Shown piece after piece: positions 1-8,280 of a stretch of DNA of 64,000 bases (position 1 is the first letter of the stretch; each line of letters begins with the position of its first letter). The notes below the pieces were generated by a model. It was given only the letters and a program-made list of their open reading frames with translations. It made no database searches and had not been told where the DNA came from. The stretch spans positions 31,183 to 95,182 of the forward strand of contig CAZFWG010000004.1 of assembly GCA_964522525.1 (NCBI GenBank), read 5' to 3'. The position numbers were made by a program, and so were the translations under genes. The DNA is from CAYUYV01 sp964522525. Lineage in GTDB: Bacteria > Pseudomonadota > Alphaproteobacteria > JAJFIK01.

Positions 1-317
1 ACGTGAGCCCATAACACAGGTCCCCTAAAACACTTTCACGCCCACCCTGAGCTTCATGAACCACTTTTGCCCAGATTCAGTGACGCGTCCCTCTCGGCGC
101 ATCAACGACAAAGAACAAAAGTCAGTCGGAATCTCACCTACTGCCCCTTTGTGGCCTTTTTACATTCAGGACACTATAGCGAACTGATCTTCCAACAAAC
201 TTAACATTTGGCTTTCCGCCCCGGCCCGATTGAGTTGGAGCCATCTATAACACCATGGGATGTCAAGGACATCCAGAACTTGATGGGGAAAGAAATGTGG
301 GAGGCTCAAGGGACACC
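1..317. other. Non-coding stretch at window start
   Basis: No convincing gene. The stretch is moderately AT-rich compared with the window and lacks a reading frame with good codon use and a ribosome-binding site. It lies beyond the terminator of the pilin gene on its left side. A small inverted repeat (GGATGTC/GACATCC around 258-273) is the only structure seen. It may hold the end or promoter region of a gene outside the window. Confidence 0.5.
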
Positions 318-353
318 AAAAAACATGGGCCTAGGACACCGCGTCCTAAGCCC
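318..353 (-). terminator. Rho-independent terminator of the pilin gene
   Basis: On the minus strand an 11-bp stem (positions 327-337 pairing with 343-353, G·U wobbles allowed, 5-nt loop) is followed after a short spacer by six T residues (318-323). It sits about 90 nt beyond the pilin stop codon, as expected for a highly expressed monocistronic pilin transcript. Confidence 0.7.
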
Positions 354-445
354 ATGATAACCAACACAGTTGGCCTAATGATTTGCTTTCTGACTTTCCA
401 AAGGTGCCGAAGCAGCCGTAAGAAAGTAACCGAAAGCAAAAAGAA

Positions 446-628
446 TCACGGTGTGCCAGGCGAAATCGTTTCGGCAATTTCCGTAAGCTCCGACGCGGCA
501 TTAGTGCCAAGAGCCGTCAGAGCCGTGATCGCAACGGCGAGAATCAGGCCGAGGATCACGGTGTACTCAACGATGTTGCCACGGGCATCGTCGCGCAATT
601 TGCGCATAAGGGAGATCAAGCGATTCAT
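446..628 (-). CDS. Flp-type IVb pilin
   Basis: A 60-residue protein of Flp/Fap pilin type, the major subunit of Tad (tight adherence) pili, predicted to be made as an inner-membrane prepilin and trimmed by a TadV/CpaA peptidase. A basic N-terminus of about 16 residues precedes G17, then N-I-V-E-Y and a continuous hydrophobic helix (about residues 22-40). The short tail contains A-S-E-L-T-E-I-A, like the end of other Flp pilins. Start chosen at the ATG at 628 because AGGGG lies 8 nt upstream; a TTG at 634 is less likely. One oddity: Glu is at +4 rather than the usual +5 after the glycine cleavage site. The export ATPase, secretin and CpaB genes are not in the window. TadG/TadE-like genes lie 4-8 kb away. 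Confidence 0.8.
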   Translation of the reverse strand: MNRLISLMRKLRDDARGNIVEYTVILGLILAVAITALTALGTNAASELTEIAETISPGTP

Positions 629-1230
629 TAGCAAACCCCTGCTGGATCAACTACCACAAAAAAACGCGCGTTTGTTGGTTGGGAAACCATGTTTGGAAGG
701 CTTTGACAATCGCGCGCTATCACCAAAGCGGGGAGAAGATAGCACCGAAAATTGAGAGAATACACCCCCATTAGGGCTACAATTCCTTGTTTTTCATGGA
801 GCTAGTGCGGCGTTACGACAATTTAACTTACTCGTTACCAAGGCTTTTCGGGGGCATGCCGTATGTTTTTCTATCTCATTACCGATATTTAAGATCTGAA
901 AAGTCACATTTTTATTCACATACGACCTCCGGTTAGGCGGGCGGTTTTGGTCCGTTGTAGGAATATTGGCATGTATATTCCGGGGATAAGTTATGCCCCG
1001 GAAGGCGCCGGCAACGGGGAGACCGATTTCGCGGGCATGGTGTGAGTGTGATATCTAGGGTTTGGGCCATGCGGAAAACCACCAAATAAGCATTCAGAAT
1101 CAGGTCCTTGTCCCTCCATGGGGAGATTGTTAGGGTCCTTCTACCTTCTGTTGGGCACCCCCAACGTCGTGCCCCCCCTTTGGTGCGCAAAATGCCGTCC
1201 GATGAGCTGGCCTCAAGGCGAGAAAGGGCA
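629..1230. other. Long intergenic region, AT-rich in part
   Basis: About 600 bp between the divergently transcribed pilin and the winged-helix gene. The part from roughly 770 to 930 is distinctly AT-rich compared with the rest of the window. It probably contains the pilin promoter, but I cannot assign a clear -35/-10 or -24/-12 pair. Open frames here lack ribosome-binding sites and look like chance. Confidence 0.45.
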
Positions 1231-2370
1231 ATGGTCCCTGACAAAAGGAGCAAAATCCGGACGACGGAAAGCCGGGACATGCCTTTGCACAGCGGGCCAT
1301 TCGAAGATCTGGAGACTGTTGCCTCCCATGCCCTCGATGTCCTGGCGATGGGCCAGGGATCGGTTCCCGTCAATCCCCTGACCGACCTGGTCCTGTCCGG
1401 TTTGACCAGCCTCGGGCGCAACCACGCGGAAATCAGCGGGAGTTGGCAGCGCAAGCCGGATGGTGGTCTTTACCAACGCCGCCTCGGGAAAACCGGGGGG
1501 TGGCTGGATATTACACTTCCGTCCTCCTTCACGCAGGAAACCCGGTGGTCCTCGTTCGCCCCGCTTGGCGCCCTCTCCCTTGATGTTTTTCTGCTGATCC
1601 TCGCGCAATTGAGTGATCTGTTGGCGCTGCCGCACACGAGCGCGCCATTGCGCCATTCGGTCATTGTCAGTGCCAATCAGATCATCCGCTACAAAGGCGT
1701 CAAGCGTTGGGGAAAGGAACGGCGGGCCCTGCGCCAACGCATCGATCAGATCATGGGCCTTCTGCAATCCGTTCATGTCTCGGCTGCCCATTTTCCAGGC
1801 TGGAACCCCAAGGAGCGGGGCTGGTCCGACACTTGTGCCACTTTCGACGACGCCGGCCTTTTTGAGATCATGCCCGGAGAGCAGGCCACGGCCTGCGCCG
1901 GTGAGGCACCGGATTCCCAGTGGCGGATACGCTATGGTCCTTGGGCTGACCATTGGATCAATGCCCAGGGCCATGCTCCCGTGACCGCCCTGCCCGCCCG
2001 CATTATCGAGCTTGATCATCGGCCCAACCGCGGCGCCCATGTCGTGGCGAAGAAGATTTCAGCCATGCTCTTCCTGCGGCACTGTCAGGCCGGGAATGGG
2101 GAGGTCCTCACTTATCGCGTGGACCAATTGCTTGAGCTGATTGGAGAACTCCCGACGCCAACGGCGCGAAAGCACTATTGGGCCGGCCGCCTGTGCGATC
2201 GGCTCTCCGAGGCCATGATTCTGCTCGAGGAACAGTCGCTGCTGGATATGACGTATGCGGATGGGAGCAAGGCCCGCGCCGACGCCGAACGCCGAAAGGG
2301 ATGGGTCAAGCACTGGCTCATGTCGCGCGTGCTGGTTCGTTTGCTGCACAGCCCCAAGATGGCGACCTGA
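1231..2370 (+). CDS. Replication-initiator-like winged-helix protein (putative)
   Basis: A soluble protein of about 379 residues without signal or membrane segments. Residues roughly 110-200 have the pattern of the first winged-helix domain of plasmid initiators (L-D-V-F-L-L-I-L, then V-S-A-N-Q-I-I-R-Y-K-G with a basic helix and a long amphipathic helix). A middle motif R-Y-G-P-W-A-D-H-W-I is followed by a second helical, possibly winged-helix, domain (I-I-E-L-D-H-R-P-N-R-G-A). This resembles Rep proteins in outline, but I cannot name a family. Start taken at 1231 because AGAAAGG precedes it; 1108, 1192 and 1279 are alternatives. It has no partner genes (no parA/parB) and the adjacent DNA is AT-rich, so it may be a relic of an integrated plasmid or a chromosomal DNA-binding protein. 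Confidence 0.45.
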   Translation: MVPDKRSKIRTTESRDMPLHSGPFEDLETVASHALDVLAMGQGSVPVNPLTDLVLSGLTSLGRNHAEISGSWQRKPDGGLYQRRLGKTGGWLDITLPSSFTQETRWSSFAPLGALSLDVFLLILAQLSDLLALPHTSAPLRHSVIVSANQIIRYKGVKRWGKERRALRQRIDQIMGLLQSVHVSAAHFPGWNPKERGWSDTCATFDDAGLFEIMPGEQATACAGEAPDSQWRIRYGPWADHWINAQGHAPVTALPARIIELDHRPNRGAHVVAKKISAMLFLRHCQAGNGEVLTYRVDQLLELIGELPTPTARKHYWAGRLCDRLSEAMILLEEQSLLDMTYADGSKARADAERRKGWVKHWLMSRVLVRLLHSPKMAT

Positions 2371-2426
2371 AAGACTGCCTCTTTCGAGGCGACGGTCTCC
2401 GCTGATCGGATGGTTGCCCGGCCCCT

Positions 2427-4121
2427 TTACTGCGGGGTCGAGGAGGCCCGGACCACGAGACAGTCTCCGGAGATGTTGTTGCACAGGTCGGAAGCCAGCG
2501 AGAGCGGCAAGGGCCCGATCCTGAGGCGCACGACGCGTTGACCGCCAACCTGGCCCGACACATAGCTGGGCTCGAGGCCCCGGAGCGCCGGGTTCTGGGC
2601 CAAGAGCGACTGCCAAACCGCTGTCGCGGAGGCCTGATCCGGACGGGAAGCCAACTGGGCCCAGTAACTCTGACTGCCACTCGAGGGCGCGACGGCCAAG
2701 CTGGCGTTGGTCGGTTGCGCCGGTTGTTGCGCGATCGTTGCGGGCTGCCGCAGCGCCGGGGGATTGGACACGGGTGGCGGGCTTGTGGGGCGCGGGCTTT
2801 CCGCGGCAACGGTTGGAATGGGGGATCCGCGCTGGGACACCGGAGTTACGGGGCTGACCGGGCCTTGGGAGCCCGAGGAAGATGCCCCCGACCCGGACGC
2901 GGCCCGCAGGGCGGCATCGCGATCCTTCACCACGAAGCAATCGCCCGTAATGGCGGCGCAGAGTTCATCGGCCTGGGTGAAATTCATCGGCCCGACCCGA
3001 ATCCGGACCACTTCTTCGCCGAATACGAGGCTCTCTTCAAATGTTGGCTGGTAACTGGCAAGGATCCCATTGCCTGCGAGGCGCGACTGCCATTCCGCCT
3101 GCGGATTACCGCCACTGGAAAAGGACGCCAGCTGAGCCCAGTAGATCCCGTTTCCGACTGCGGGTGCGGCGGGCGGCGGTGTGGGGCGGGCCGCCGCCGG
3201 AGCAGCTCCCGGCGTTGACGATATGACGGGCACGTCCAAACGGGCGGGCGGCGGCGTTTCGATCGGCTCCGGCGACAGGGCGCCAAAACGCGGTTCCTCA
3301 GGAGCCTCCCCGGCGGGCGGTGTCAGTTGCACGGGCGCAGTGGGCGGAAGGTCCGAAGCGTCAGCCGGTGCACGCCCTTGCGGGTTGGGAACAAGGCTCG
3401 GCCCAAGACTGGCCCTGGTCTGAGCGCCCGGACCCGCCGTGGTCGGCCCCGTTGTCGGCTCAGCCGGAAAAGCCGCAGCTTGATTGCCTTCCGGCTTCAC
3501 CCGGCCTTCAAGACCCATGGGTCCCTGCCGATCAACGCGGGTCTGCGTGCCCACAACGGGCACAGCAGCCGCAAACGTCGATGCTTCGCCACTGGAGGAC
3601 GTTCCGACCGGTGCCGTTGACACAACGGGCACGCTTGGGCTTTGGAGTGACGGGCCCTGTCGCACGGGAACGGATGGTATCTGGGCAGCCGCCTGTAGGT
3701 TCGGGGCCGGATTCAGGTTCGGGGCCGTTGCGGGCGGCGGTTGTTGAGGGGCAGTGTTTGACGCAATCTGTGGTGCCGGTTGAGGGGGCACTGGCTCCTG
3801 CGGAGGTGCGGTCAGAACCGTGCCCTGCTCCACCCAATAACAGGCCTCACTCCCAAAACTGCTGATTTTTTGGGTCGTTACATTCCGGGGAACCTGGAGA
3901 TTCTCGAGGGCCGCCCGACGATAGGTCAGGACACCATTGACGAAGCAGTGCCGGTTGCCCGGCTTGGACACCAGGTCGGCACCTTCGTTGGTCAGCGGAA
4001 TCTCTTGGGCCAGGATCGGATGCACTGGAACCACAGCGGTTCCGATCACCCCCACAACGCACAGCGTGCCGGCCAAGATCGGGAAGCGGTCAGTGCCGCG
4101 ATGGAATATCTTGATACGCAT
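2427..4121 (-). CDS. Secreted tandem SPOR-domain protein
   Basis: About 564 residues. The N-terminus has a hydrophobic signal or anchor (about residues 11-35, ending P-I-L-A-Q), so the protein is probably periplasmic. A short folded segment with two cysteines follows (about residues 40-95), then a long Pro/Ala/Thr-rich linker. There are two SPOR domains, about residues 322-396 and 483-562, each starting Y-W-A-Q-L-A-S and ending with G-D-C-(F/L)-V-V. SPOR domains bind glycan strands lacking stem peptides at division sites. Start set at 4121 because the signal-like segment begins there and the frame upstream overlaps the protease gene. The gene lies 34 nt after the retropepsin gene and is probably cotranscribed with it. 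Confidence 0.75.
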   Translation of the reverse strand: MRIKIFHRGTDRFPILAGTLCVVGVIGTAVVPVHPILAQEIPLTNEGADLVSKPGNRHCFVNGVLTYRRAALENLQVPRNVTTQKISSFGSEACYWVEQGTVLTAPPQEPVPPQPAPQIASNTAPQQPPPATAPNLNPAPNLQAAAQIPSVPVRQGPSLQSPSVPVVSTAPVGTSSSGEASTFAAAVPVVGTQTRVDRQGPMGLEGRVKPEGNQAAAFPAEPTTGPTTAGPGAQTRASLGPSLVPNPQGRAPADASDLPPTAPVQLTPPAGEAPEEPRFGALSPEPIETPPPARLDVPVISSTPGAAPAAARPTPPPAAPAVGNGIYWAQLASFSSGGNPQAEWQSRLAGNGILASYQPTFEESLVFGEEVVRIRVGPMNFTQADELCAAITGDCFVVKDRDAALRAASGSGASSSGSQGPVSPVTPVSQRGSPIPTVAAESPRPTSPPPVSNPPALRQPATIAQQPAQPTNASLAVAPSSGSQSYWAQLASRPDQASATAVWQSLLAQNPALRGLEPSYVSGQVGGQRVVRLRIGPLPLSLASDLCNNISGDCLVVRASSTPQ

Positions 4122-4155
4122 GTTCTGACATTTCACTGAAACTCGCGGGTGGGAA

Positions 4156-4785
4156 TCACCAGGACATGACCAAGCGGCCATCTTCCACCTTATAGCTGCG
4201 CAAAGCATTTAGAAAACTTGAACCCAATAACGGCATGCCCAGATCGCTGTCGATGATGACGGCGGCGACATTATCCAGTTTCAGGTTACCGATACGGATC
4301 TCGGGCAAGACAAGATGGGCGGCTCCAACGCGACCATTTGCGGTGGCAAGAGGTACCGTATAAGTGAAATCACGTTGCCGGAGACCCAGATCATCCATGT
4401 GATCGCGGCCAAAGACGACAAATGTTGCACCCGTGTCAACGAGGAACGTGAATTCTGGCACACCGGGACGGCCGCGCGGGGGCCGAACCTTGGCACGCAC
4501 CACGAAGTGGCCGTGGTGTTGCTCGGAGATTTCCAGGCTGCGAAAACCGACGGGCCTGGGCGCGACCGCGCTCTCGACCGCCGGTTTGGTGAGCAGATTG
4601 TCCGCCGCATCACCCGTCGTGAACCCACCGGCGGGTTTGGGTGCGGCAGGATCGGGTCCCGCCGCCTTTGACGAGAACGTGCCGGCAAAGAAACAAAGCA
4701 CGCAGACCAGCATGAACTCTTTTGGACCAAATCCTTCCCGGAAGGCGCTGGTCGGTCGTCTCATGCCATCCGGATAACGCCTCAT
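4156..4785 (-). CDS. Retropepsin-like aspartic protease (clan AA, TIGR02281-like)
   Basis: A 209-residue protein with an N-terminal hydrophobic segment (about residues 24-40) that probably anchors or exports it. The protease domain spans about residues 85-209. It contains the catalytic triad D117-T118-G119 followed by A-T-F-V-V-F-G, and the closing D-S-D-L-G-M-P-L-L-G-S-S-F-L typical of bacterial retropepsin-like enzymes, which act as dimers with one Asp per chain. Such proteins are common in alphaproteobacteria and their substrates are mostly unknown. Ribosome-binding site AGAGG lies just before the ATG at 4785; a second ATG at 4764 is possible. The neighbouring tandem-SPOR gene suggests an envelope role, which is an inference. 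Confidence 0.8.
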   Translation of the reverse strand: MRRYPDGMRRPTSAFREGFGPKEFMLVCVLCFFAGTFSSKAAGPDPAAPKPAGGFTTGDAADNLLTKPAVESAVAPRPVGFRSLEISEQHHGHFVVRAKVRPPRGRPGVPEFTFLVDTGATFVVFGRDHMDDLGLRQRDFTYTVPLATANGRVGAAHLVLPEIRIGNLKLDNVAAVIIDSDLGMPLLGSSFLNALRSYKVEDGRLVMSW

Positions 4786-4854
4786 TGGACCTCTGGCTTC
4801 AGCTTTCGCGCCCCCCAGCGCGTTCCCCGTTGCCCGCCTCTTGGGTTTGAACCA

Positions 4855-6615
4855 TTAGCCACTGATGCGCAGGTTCGTCAAACCGATCGCGATTTCCCGG
4901 AAGGCGTTTTGCAAGGATTCAGCATCGGGCGTGACAAAGGCATATGTCACATCCGGGTTTTCAGCATCCGCCGGCGTTGCACAGGCCGCCATGAGATCGG
5001 TGACCGTATTAATGGTCTCGCCTGTCTCCGGATTGGTGATCGTCCGCGTGTTCTGAACGGGGCCCAGAACGATCGTGTAGAGCAGAACCCCTTCGCTCTT
5101 GATCAGGCTGCAAACCTCAAGCGTTTTTTCATTCACCCTTGTTTCAATGTGATCTTTGCCCGGTGCACCCAACCGCTCTTGCGCCGCGTAGCCATAGGGC
5201 CCGAAATCGGAATCCAACAAGGCCGGTCCACCTCCCGCGCCGACCATCTGGTTCCGCCCATCCGTCAGGACGACAACAGCTTTCTGCCATTCCTCGTCGT
5301 CATAGGGCGCACCCCGCGTGAAAGGCTCCGTAGGGGAAAGAACACGCAACCCCCAGATCAAACCCTGCGCAACATTGGTCCCCGATCCGCCCCAGGGTGC
5401 GAGGTTTGAAACACGAATCAGGGTGGTCAACACATCATCGGTCAGATCCAGGATCGGATCCGCGCAGGAAGCGTTCGGACCGCGCGTTGGGCTTGGCACC
5501 TCGTCGACCTGGGCGACCGTGACAGTTTCGCCGCCCGACGGCAGATACCGTTGCCAATCGAATTTGGGATAGGCAGGGAAGCCTTCTCCGGTTGGCGTAG
5601 AGACCAGCACTTCATCAAACGGATCGTAGTTGTTCTGAAAGTTCCCAGTCGGCTCATCGGGATCACCCGTGGGCTCATCCGGGGGATTGACCGGCTCATC
5701 AGGCCAGAACCACGGCACCCAATAGGTATCCGCAACGGGGACGCCTGCTTCGGTGTCTCCAGGCGCCACGTCATTCGTATCCAAGGGCTCCGGCCGGGCC
5801 TCAACACATCCCTTCCAGCTCGCGTTCGAAATTCGATCAAACATGTCGAAAATGTTCCGCCTTGTGGTGGGGAAGCCGGCGAAATTCATGCCATGAAATT
5901 TTGCTTCGGCCCCAAGATCCATCCAACTGTTTTTGAAGGATGACCCGGCCCTGATGTTCACCGTGGTTACGAAGGGGACGAGGCCCATCCGCAGATAGGG
6001 CGGAAACATCTCGCCACCGGAAAGAATGCTTACCATGTCGACGGCCGCGGTCCGGAGCGCCGCGATCCGGCTAATGCCCGGGCTGGCATTGCCGCTCATT
6101 GACCCGGTGTTGTCGAGAACCATCACGACTTCAAGTCCCGTAATCTCCCGTGTGATCTCAACGCTTTCGCGCACGACCACGGATGAAAGAGACGTGAAAT
6201 CGAGCTCCGTGCCGAGAATGTCGCTGACGGCGCTAATGAAGGGCGCGATCGGCTCCACGGACGCGGCGACCAATATCTGACCGTTCGGATAGCTTACCTC
6301 AACGACCGGCGGAGCCTTCACCCCCGCCAGCGAGAAATTGGCGTCAAAAAAAGCCTGGCTGTAAGCATCCAGAACCGCAGCTTCGGGACCCGTCGGATTG
6401 ACGGTAGCCCCCGCCGCTTCCGGCAGCGTTGCCATCGCCAGCCCTGTCATAGACAACGCATTGTCCAGGCGGGCCCGCGTCGACACCAAATAGGTCACGT
6501 CGACGGCCAGCGCGATCATGATGATGATGACAGAAACGAGTACAGCGAGAGATGCGATGACGAAACCACGCTGGTCCCGCCGCAGATCGCGCAGGAAAAA
6601 TATAATCTTTTTCAA
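4855..6615 (-). CDS. tadG: TadG-like pilus-assembly protein with von Willebrand A domain
   Basis: About 586 residues. The N-terminus has R-R-D-Q-R-G-F-V and a long hydrophobic helix (about residues 17-40), the Tad pseudopilin-like membrane anchor. A vWA domain starts near residue 160 with V-V-M-V-L-D-N-T-G-S-M-S-G, a D-x-T-x-S metal-ion-dependent adhesion motif, and continues to the C-terminus (V-V-V-L-T-D-G-R-N). Within the vWA domain there is an insertion rich in Pro, Asp and Glu with a repeated D-E-P-T-G motif. No ATG is available; TTG at 6615 is preferred because AGAGGG lies 7 nt upstream, with TTG at 6621 as alternative. The protein probably sits in the inner membrane and helps assemble or anchor Tad pili. 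It is divergent from two tadE-like genes. Confidence 0.8.
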   Translation of the reverse strand: MKKIIFFLRDLRRDQRGFVIASLAVLVSVIIIMIALAVDVTYLVSTRARLDNALSMTGLAMATLPEAAGATVNPTGPEAAVLDAYSQAFFDANFSLAGVKAPPVVEVSYPNGQILVAASVEPIAPFISAVSDILGTELDFTSLSSVVVRESVEITREITGLEVVMVLDNTGSMSGNASPGISRIAALRTAAVDMVSILSGGEMFPPYLRMGLVPFVTTVNIRAGSSFKNSWMDLGAEAKFHGMNFAGFPTTRRNIFDMFDRISNASWKGCVEARPEPLDTNDVAPGDTEAGVPVADTYWVPWFWPDEPVNPPDEPTGDPDEPTGNFQNNYDPFDEVLVSTPTGEGFPAYPKFDWQRYLPSGGETVTVAQVDEVPSPTRGPNASCADPILDLTDDVLTTLIRVSNLAPWGGSGTNVAQGLIWGLRVLSPTEPFTRGAPYDDEEWQKAVVVLTDGRNQMVGAGGGPALLDSDFGPYGYAAQERLGAPGKDHIETRVNEKTLEVCSLIKSEGVLLYTIVLGPVQNTRTITNPETGETINTVTDLMAACATPADAENPDVTYAFVTPDAESLQNAFREIAIGLTNLRISG

Positions 6616-7019
6616 CGCCAAGCCCTCTTAAAGGCAATCCCCAGTTTGTGCATATCTCAATTGACCGCCTCCGGCAACCCCGTGTCACCTAACCAAACTG
6701 TCAACCTTGTTTCTGATTTTCCTTTCGAATCAATTGGTTACTGACAGGCACCTCCCAACGGGCAGACCATGCTATGGAATTTAAGGTTGGCCGCGCTGCT
6801 TTAAGGAACGGTTATTTGCGGCCGCCGGAAAACCAGGGCATTCAATGCGATGGCGCCCGCGCATAAATGCTTCCGTGGTAAGAGGTTGGCGGCCGGCCGG
6901 CGCCCGTGTATGAAAAGGACTTGCTTCACCTTTTGCGAGCCGGTGAGCGTTCGCGTTCGGAGACTCTCGAGCGGCGGACACGTTTAGCGGATCGCAGCGC
7001 GTATCGTAGGGGATAGGCC
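6616..7019. other. Divergent intergenic region between tadG and tadE-like genes
   Basis: About 400 bp with no supported gene. It must carry promoters for both directions. On the minus strand a TTGACA hexamer lies at 6699-6704, but a good -10 partner is not obvious. A clear ribosome-binding site (AGGGGAT) precedes the tadE-like ATG at 7020. Confidence 0.45.
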
Positions 7020-7715
7020 ATGGGAAATGGTTCGGGATGCGCCGGGTCTCACGGCAAAAAGTCAATCATCAAACAGTCGATCATTCGGTCACGATCCGGC
7101 AGCAGTGTTGTTGAGGCGGCAATTCTTCTTTTTCCGGCACTTCTTCTACTGTCGGCCGTTTTCGAGCTCATGCTGATTCTCTCCGCCATGGCCCTTCTGC
7201 AATGGGGCACCGCCGACGCCGCCCTGCTTGTGCGCACGGGACAAGCTCAGGAAGACGGTCTCACGGTCGATAGTCTCAAAAGCACCATATGCGGCCGTGC
7301 AACCCTCCTGACCAATTGCGTGAACGATATCACCCTCGAAGTTCGATCACACGGCGACCCTGGCGAAGGCATCTCCGTCAATCTCGCGGAAATCCTCGCC
7401 GAACCACTCGGCGATTTTGGACAGCCCGACGGCGATGATGAAGACGATGCAGACGATGGAGATGACGGCGACGATGAAGACGACGGAGATGACAGCGACG
7501 ATGGTGGCGGTGGGGGCGGAGACGACTCCGACGAGCCGACATTCGAACCTGGTGTCGCCGAAGACCTGGTGACCGTGCGCGTCGCTTATACCTGGGATAT
7601 TGTCACACCGATTGTCTCGCCGTTCATTTCAAATGTGGGATCGAGTGGGTTCGTCTTCACGACAACCTTTGTGTTCCGGAATGAGCCTTTCGAGGATGGT
7701 GGGATCACATCATGA
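7020..7715 (+). CDS. TadE-like pseudopilin with Asp/Glu-rich insertion
   Basis: A 231-residue membrane protein. The prepilin-like motif S-G-S-S-V-V-E-A-A (Glu at +5 after Gly27) and a long hydrophobic helix (about residues 30-58) are typical of TadE-family minor pseudopilins. The unusual part is an acidic stretch at about residues 138-178, made almost entirely of Asp, Glu and Gly in repeated D-G-D-D units, just before the C-terminal domain. The stop codon overlaps the next start (ATGA), so the two tadE-like genes are translationally coupled. Start chosen at 7020 because of AGGGGAT 6 nt upstream. The acidic tract may bind divalent cations or be a flexible spacer; this is inference. Confidence 0.75.
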   Translation: MGNGSGCAGSHGKKSIIKQSIIRSRSGSSVVEAAILLFPALLLLSAVFELMLILSAMALLQWGTADAALLVRTGQAQEDGLTVDSLKSTICGRATLLTNCVNDITLEVRSHGDPGEGISVNLAEILAEPLGDFGQPDGDDEDDADDGDDGDDEDDGDDSDDGGGGGGDDSDEPTFEPGVAEDLVTVRVAYTWDIVTPIVSPFISNVGSSGFVFTTTFVFRNEPFEDGGITS

Positions 7716-8257
7716 GCATCGGCAATTTCATTCGATCGCTTCTCAGGGATGAGCGTGGATCGCCGACAGTGGAATTCGCTCTGGCGGCGCCAATCCTCAT
7801 CACGCTTCTCATCGGATCCGTCGAACTGGTTCGGATCACTCAGGCGGACATCAAAACGGATTCAGCTGCGATCACTCTCGCGGATCTGAGCACCCAATTT
7901 GAAGCCTTAAGCGCGGCGGAAATCACCACGATCTTTGATGTGGTGCGAGCCATCATGCATCCGTTGCCCGTTGATACGCTGGAACTCACCATTACCAGTA
8001 TCGAGATCGACGGCGACGGCAACGCGTCGGTTGCCTGGAGTGAAGGGTCGCCGGCCAGCACGGAAAGATCGGTGGGCTCGTCCTTTTCGTTGCCTGCCGG
8101 CATTGTCGTCAATAATTCGTCGTTGATCCTGGCCGAGTTGCGTTACGAGCTTCAAACGCCGGGGGCGCTTATTTTGCCCAGCGTCTTCACTTTCGACCTG
8201 GAACGGCTTGCAAAACCACGTCGGACAAACGCAATCATCGGACCGGATGCCGGCTAG
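7712..8257 (+). CDS. tadE: TadE-like pseudopilin
   Basis: A 181-residue TadE/TadF-family protein. Residues 12-22 read R-D-E-R-G-S-P-T-V-E-F, a canonical prepilin peptidase site with Glu at +5 (E21), followed by a hydrophobic helix (about residues 20-42). The rest is a predicted periplasmic domain ending in a basic tail. Its start overlaps the stop of the previous gene by 4 nt. It and the preceding gene probably form minor components of the Tad pilus together with the divergent TadG-like protein. Confidence 0.8.
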   Translation: MSIGNFIRSLLRDERGSPTVEFALAAPILITLLIGSVELVRITQADIKTDSAAITLADLSTQFEALSAAEITTIFDVVRAIMHPLPVDTLELTITSIEIDGDGNASVAWSEGSPASTERSVGSSFSLPAGIVVNNSSLILAELRYELQTPGALILPSVFTFDLERLAKPRRTNAIIGPDAG

Positions 8258-8280
8258 TTTTCAGTTTATCAGGAACAAGA

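Noticed and set aside
255..755. A 166-codon open frame on the plus strand
   Set aside because: It covers the pilin gene and its terminator on the opposite strand, lacks a ribosome-binding site and has no protein-like features.
7430..7540. GATGACGAC-type repetitive DNA as a possible CRISPR or microsatellite
   Set aside because: It encodes the Asp/Glu tract in frame within a TadE-like gene; there are no spacers or repeat units of CRISPR size.
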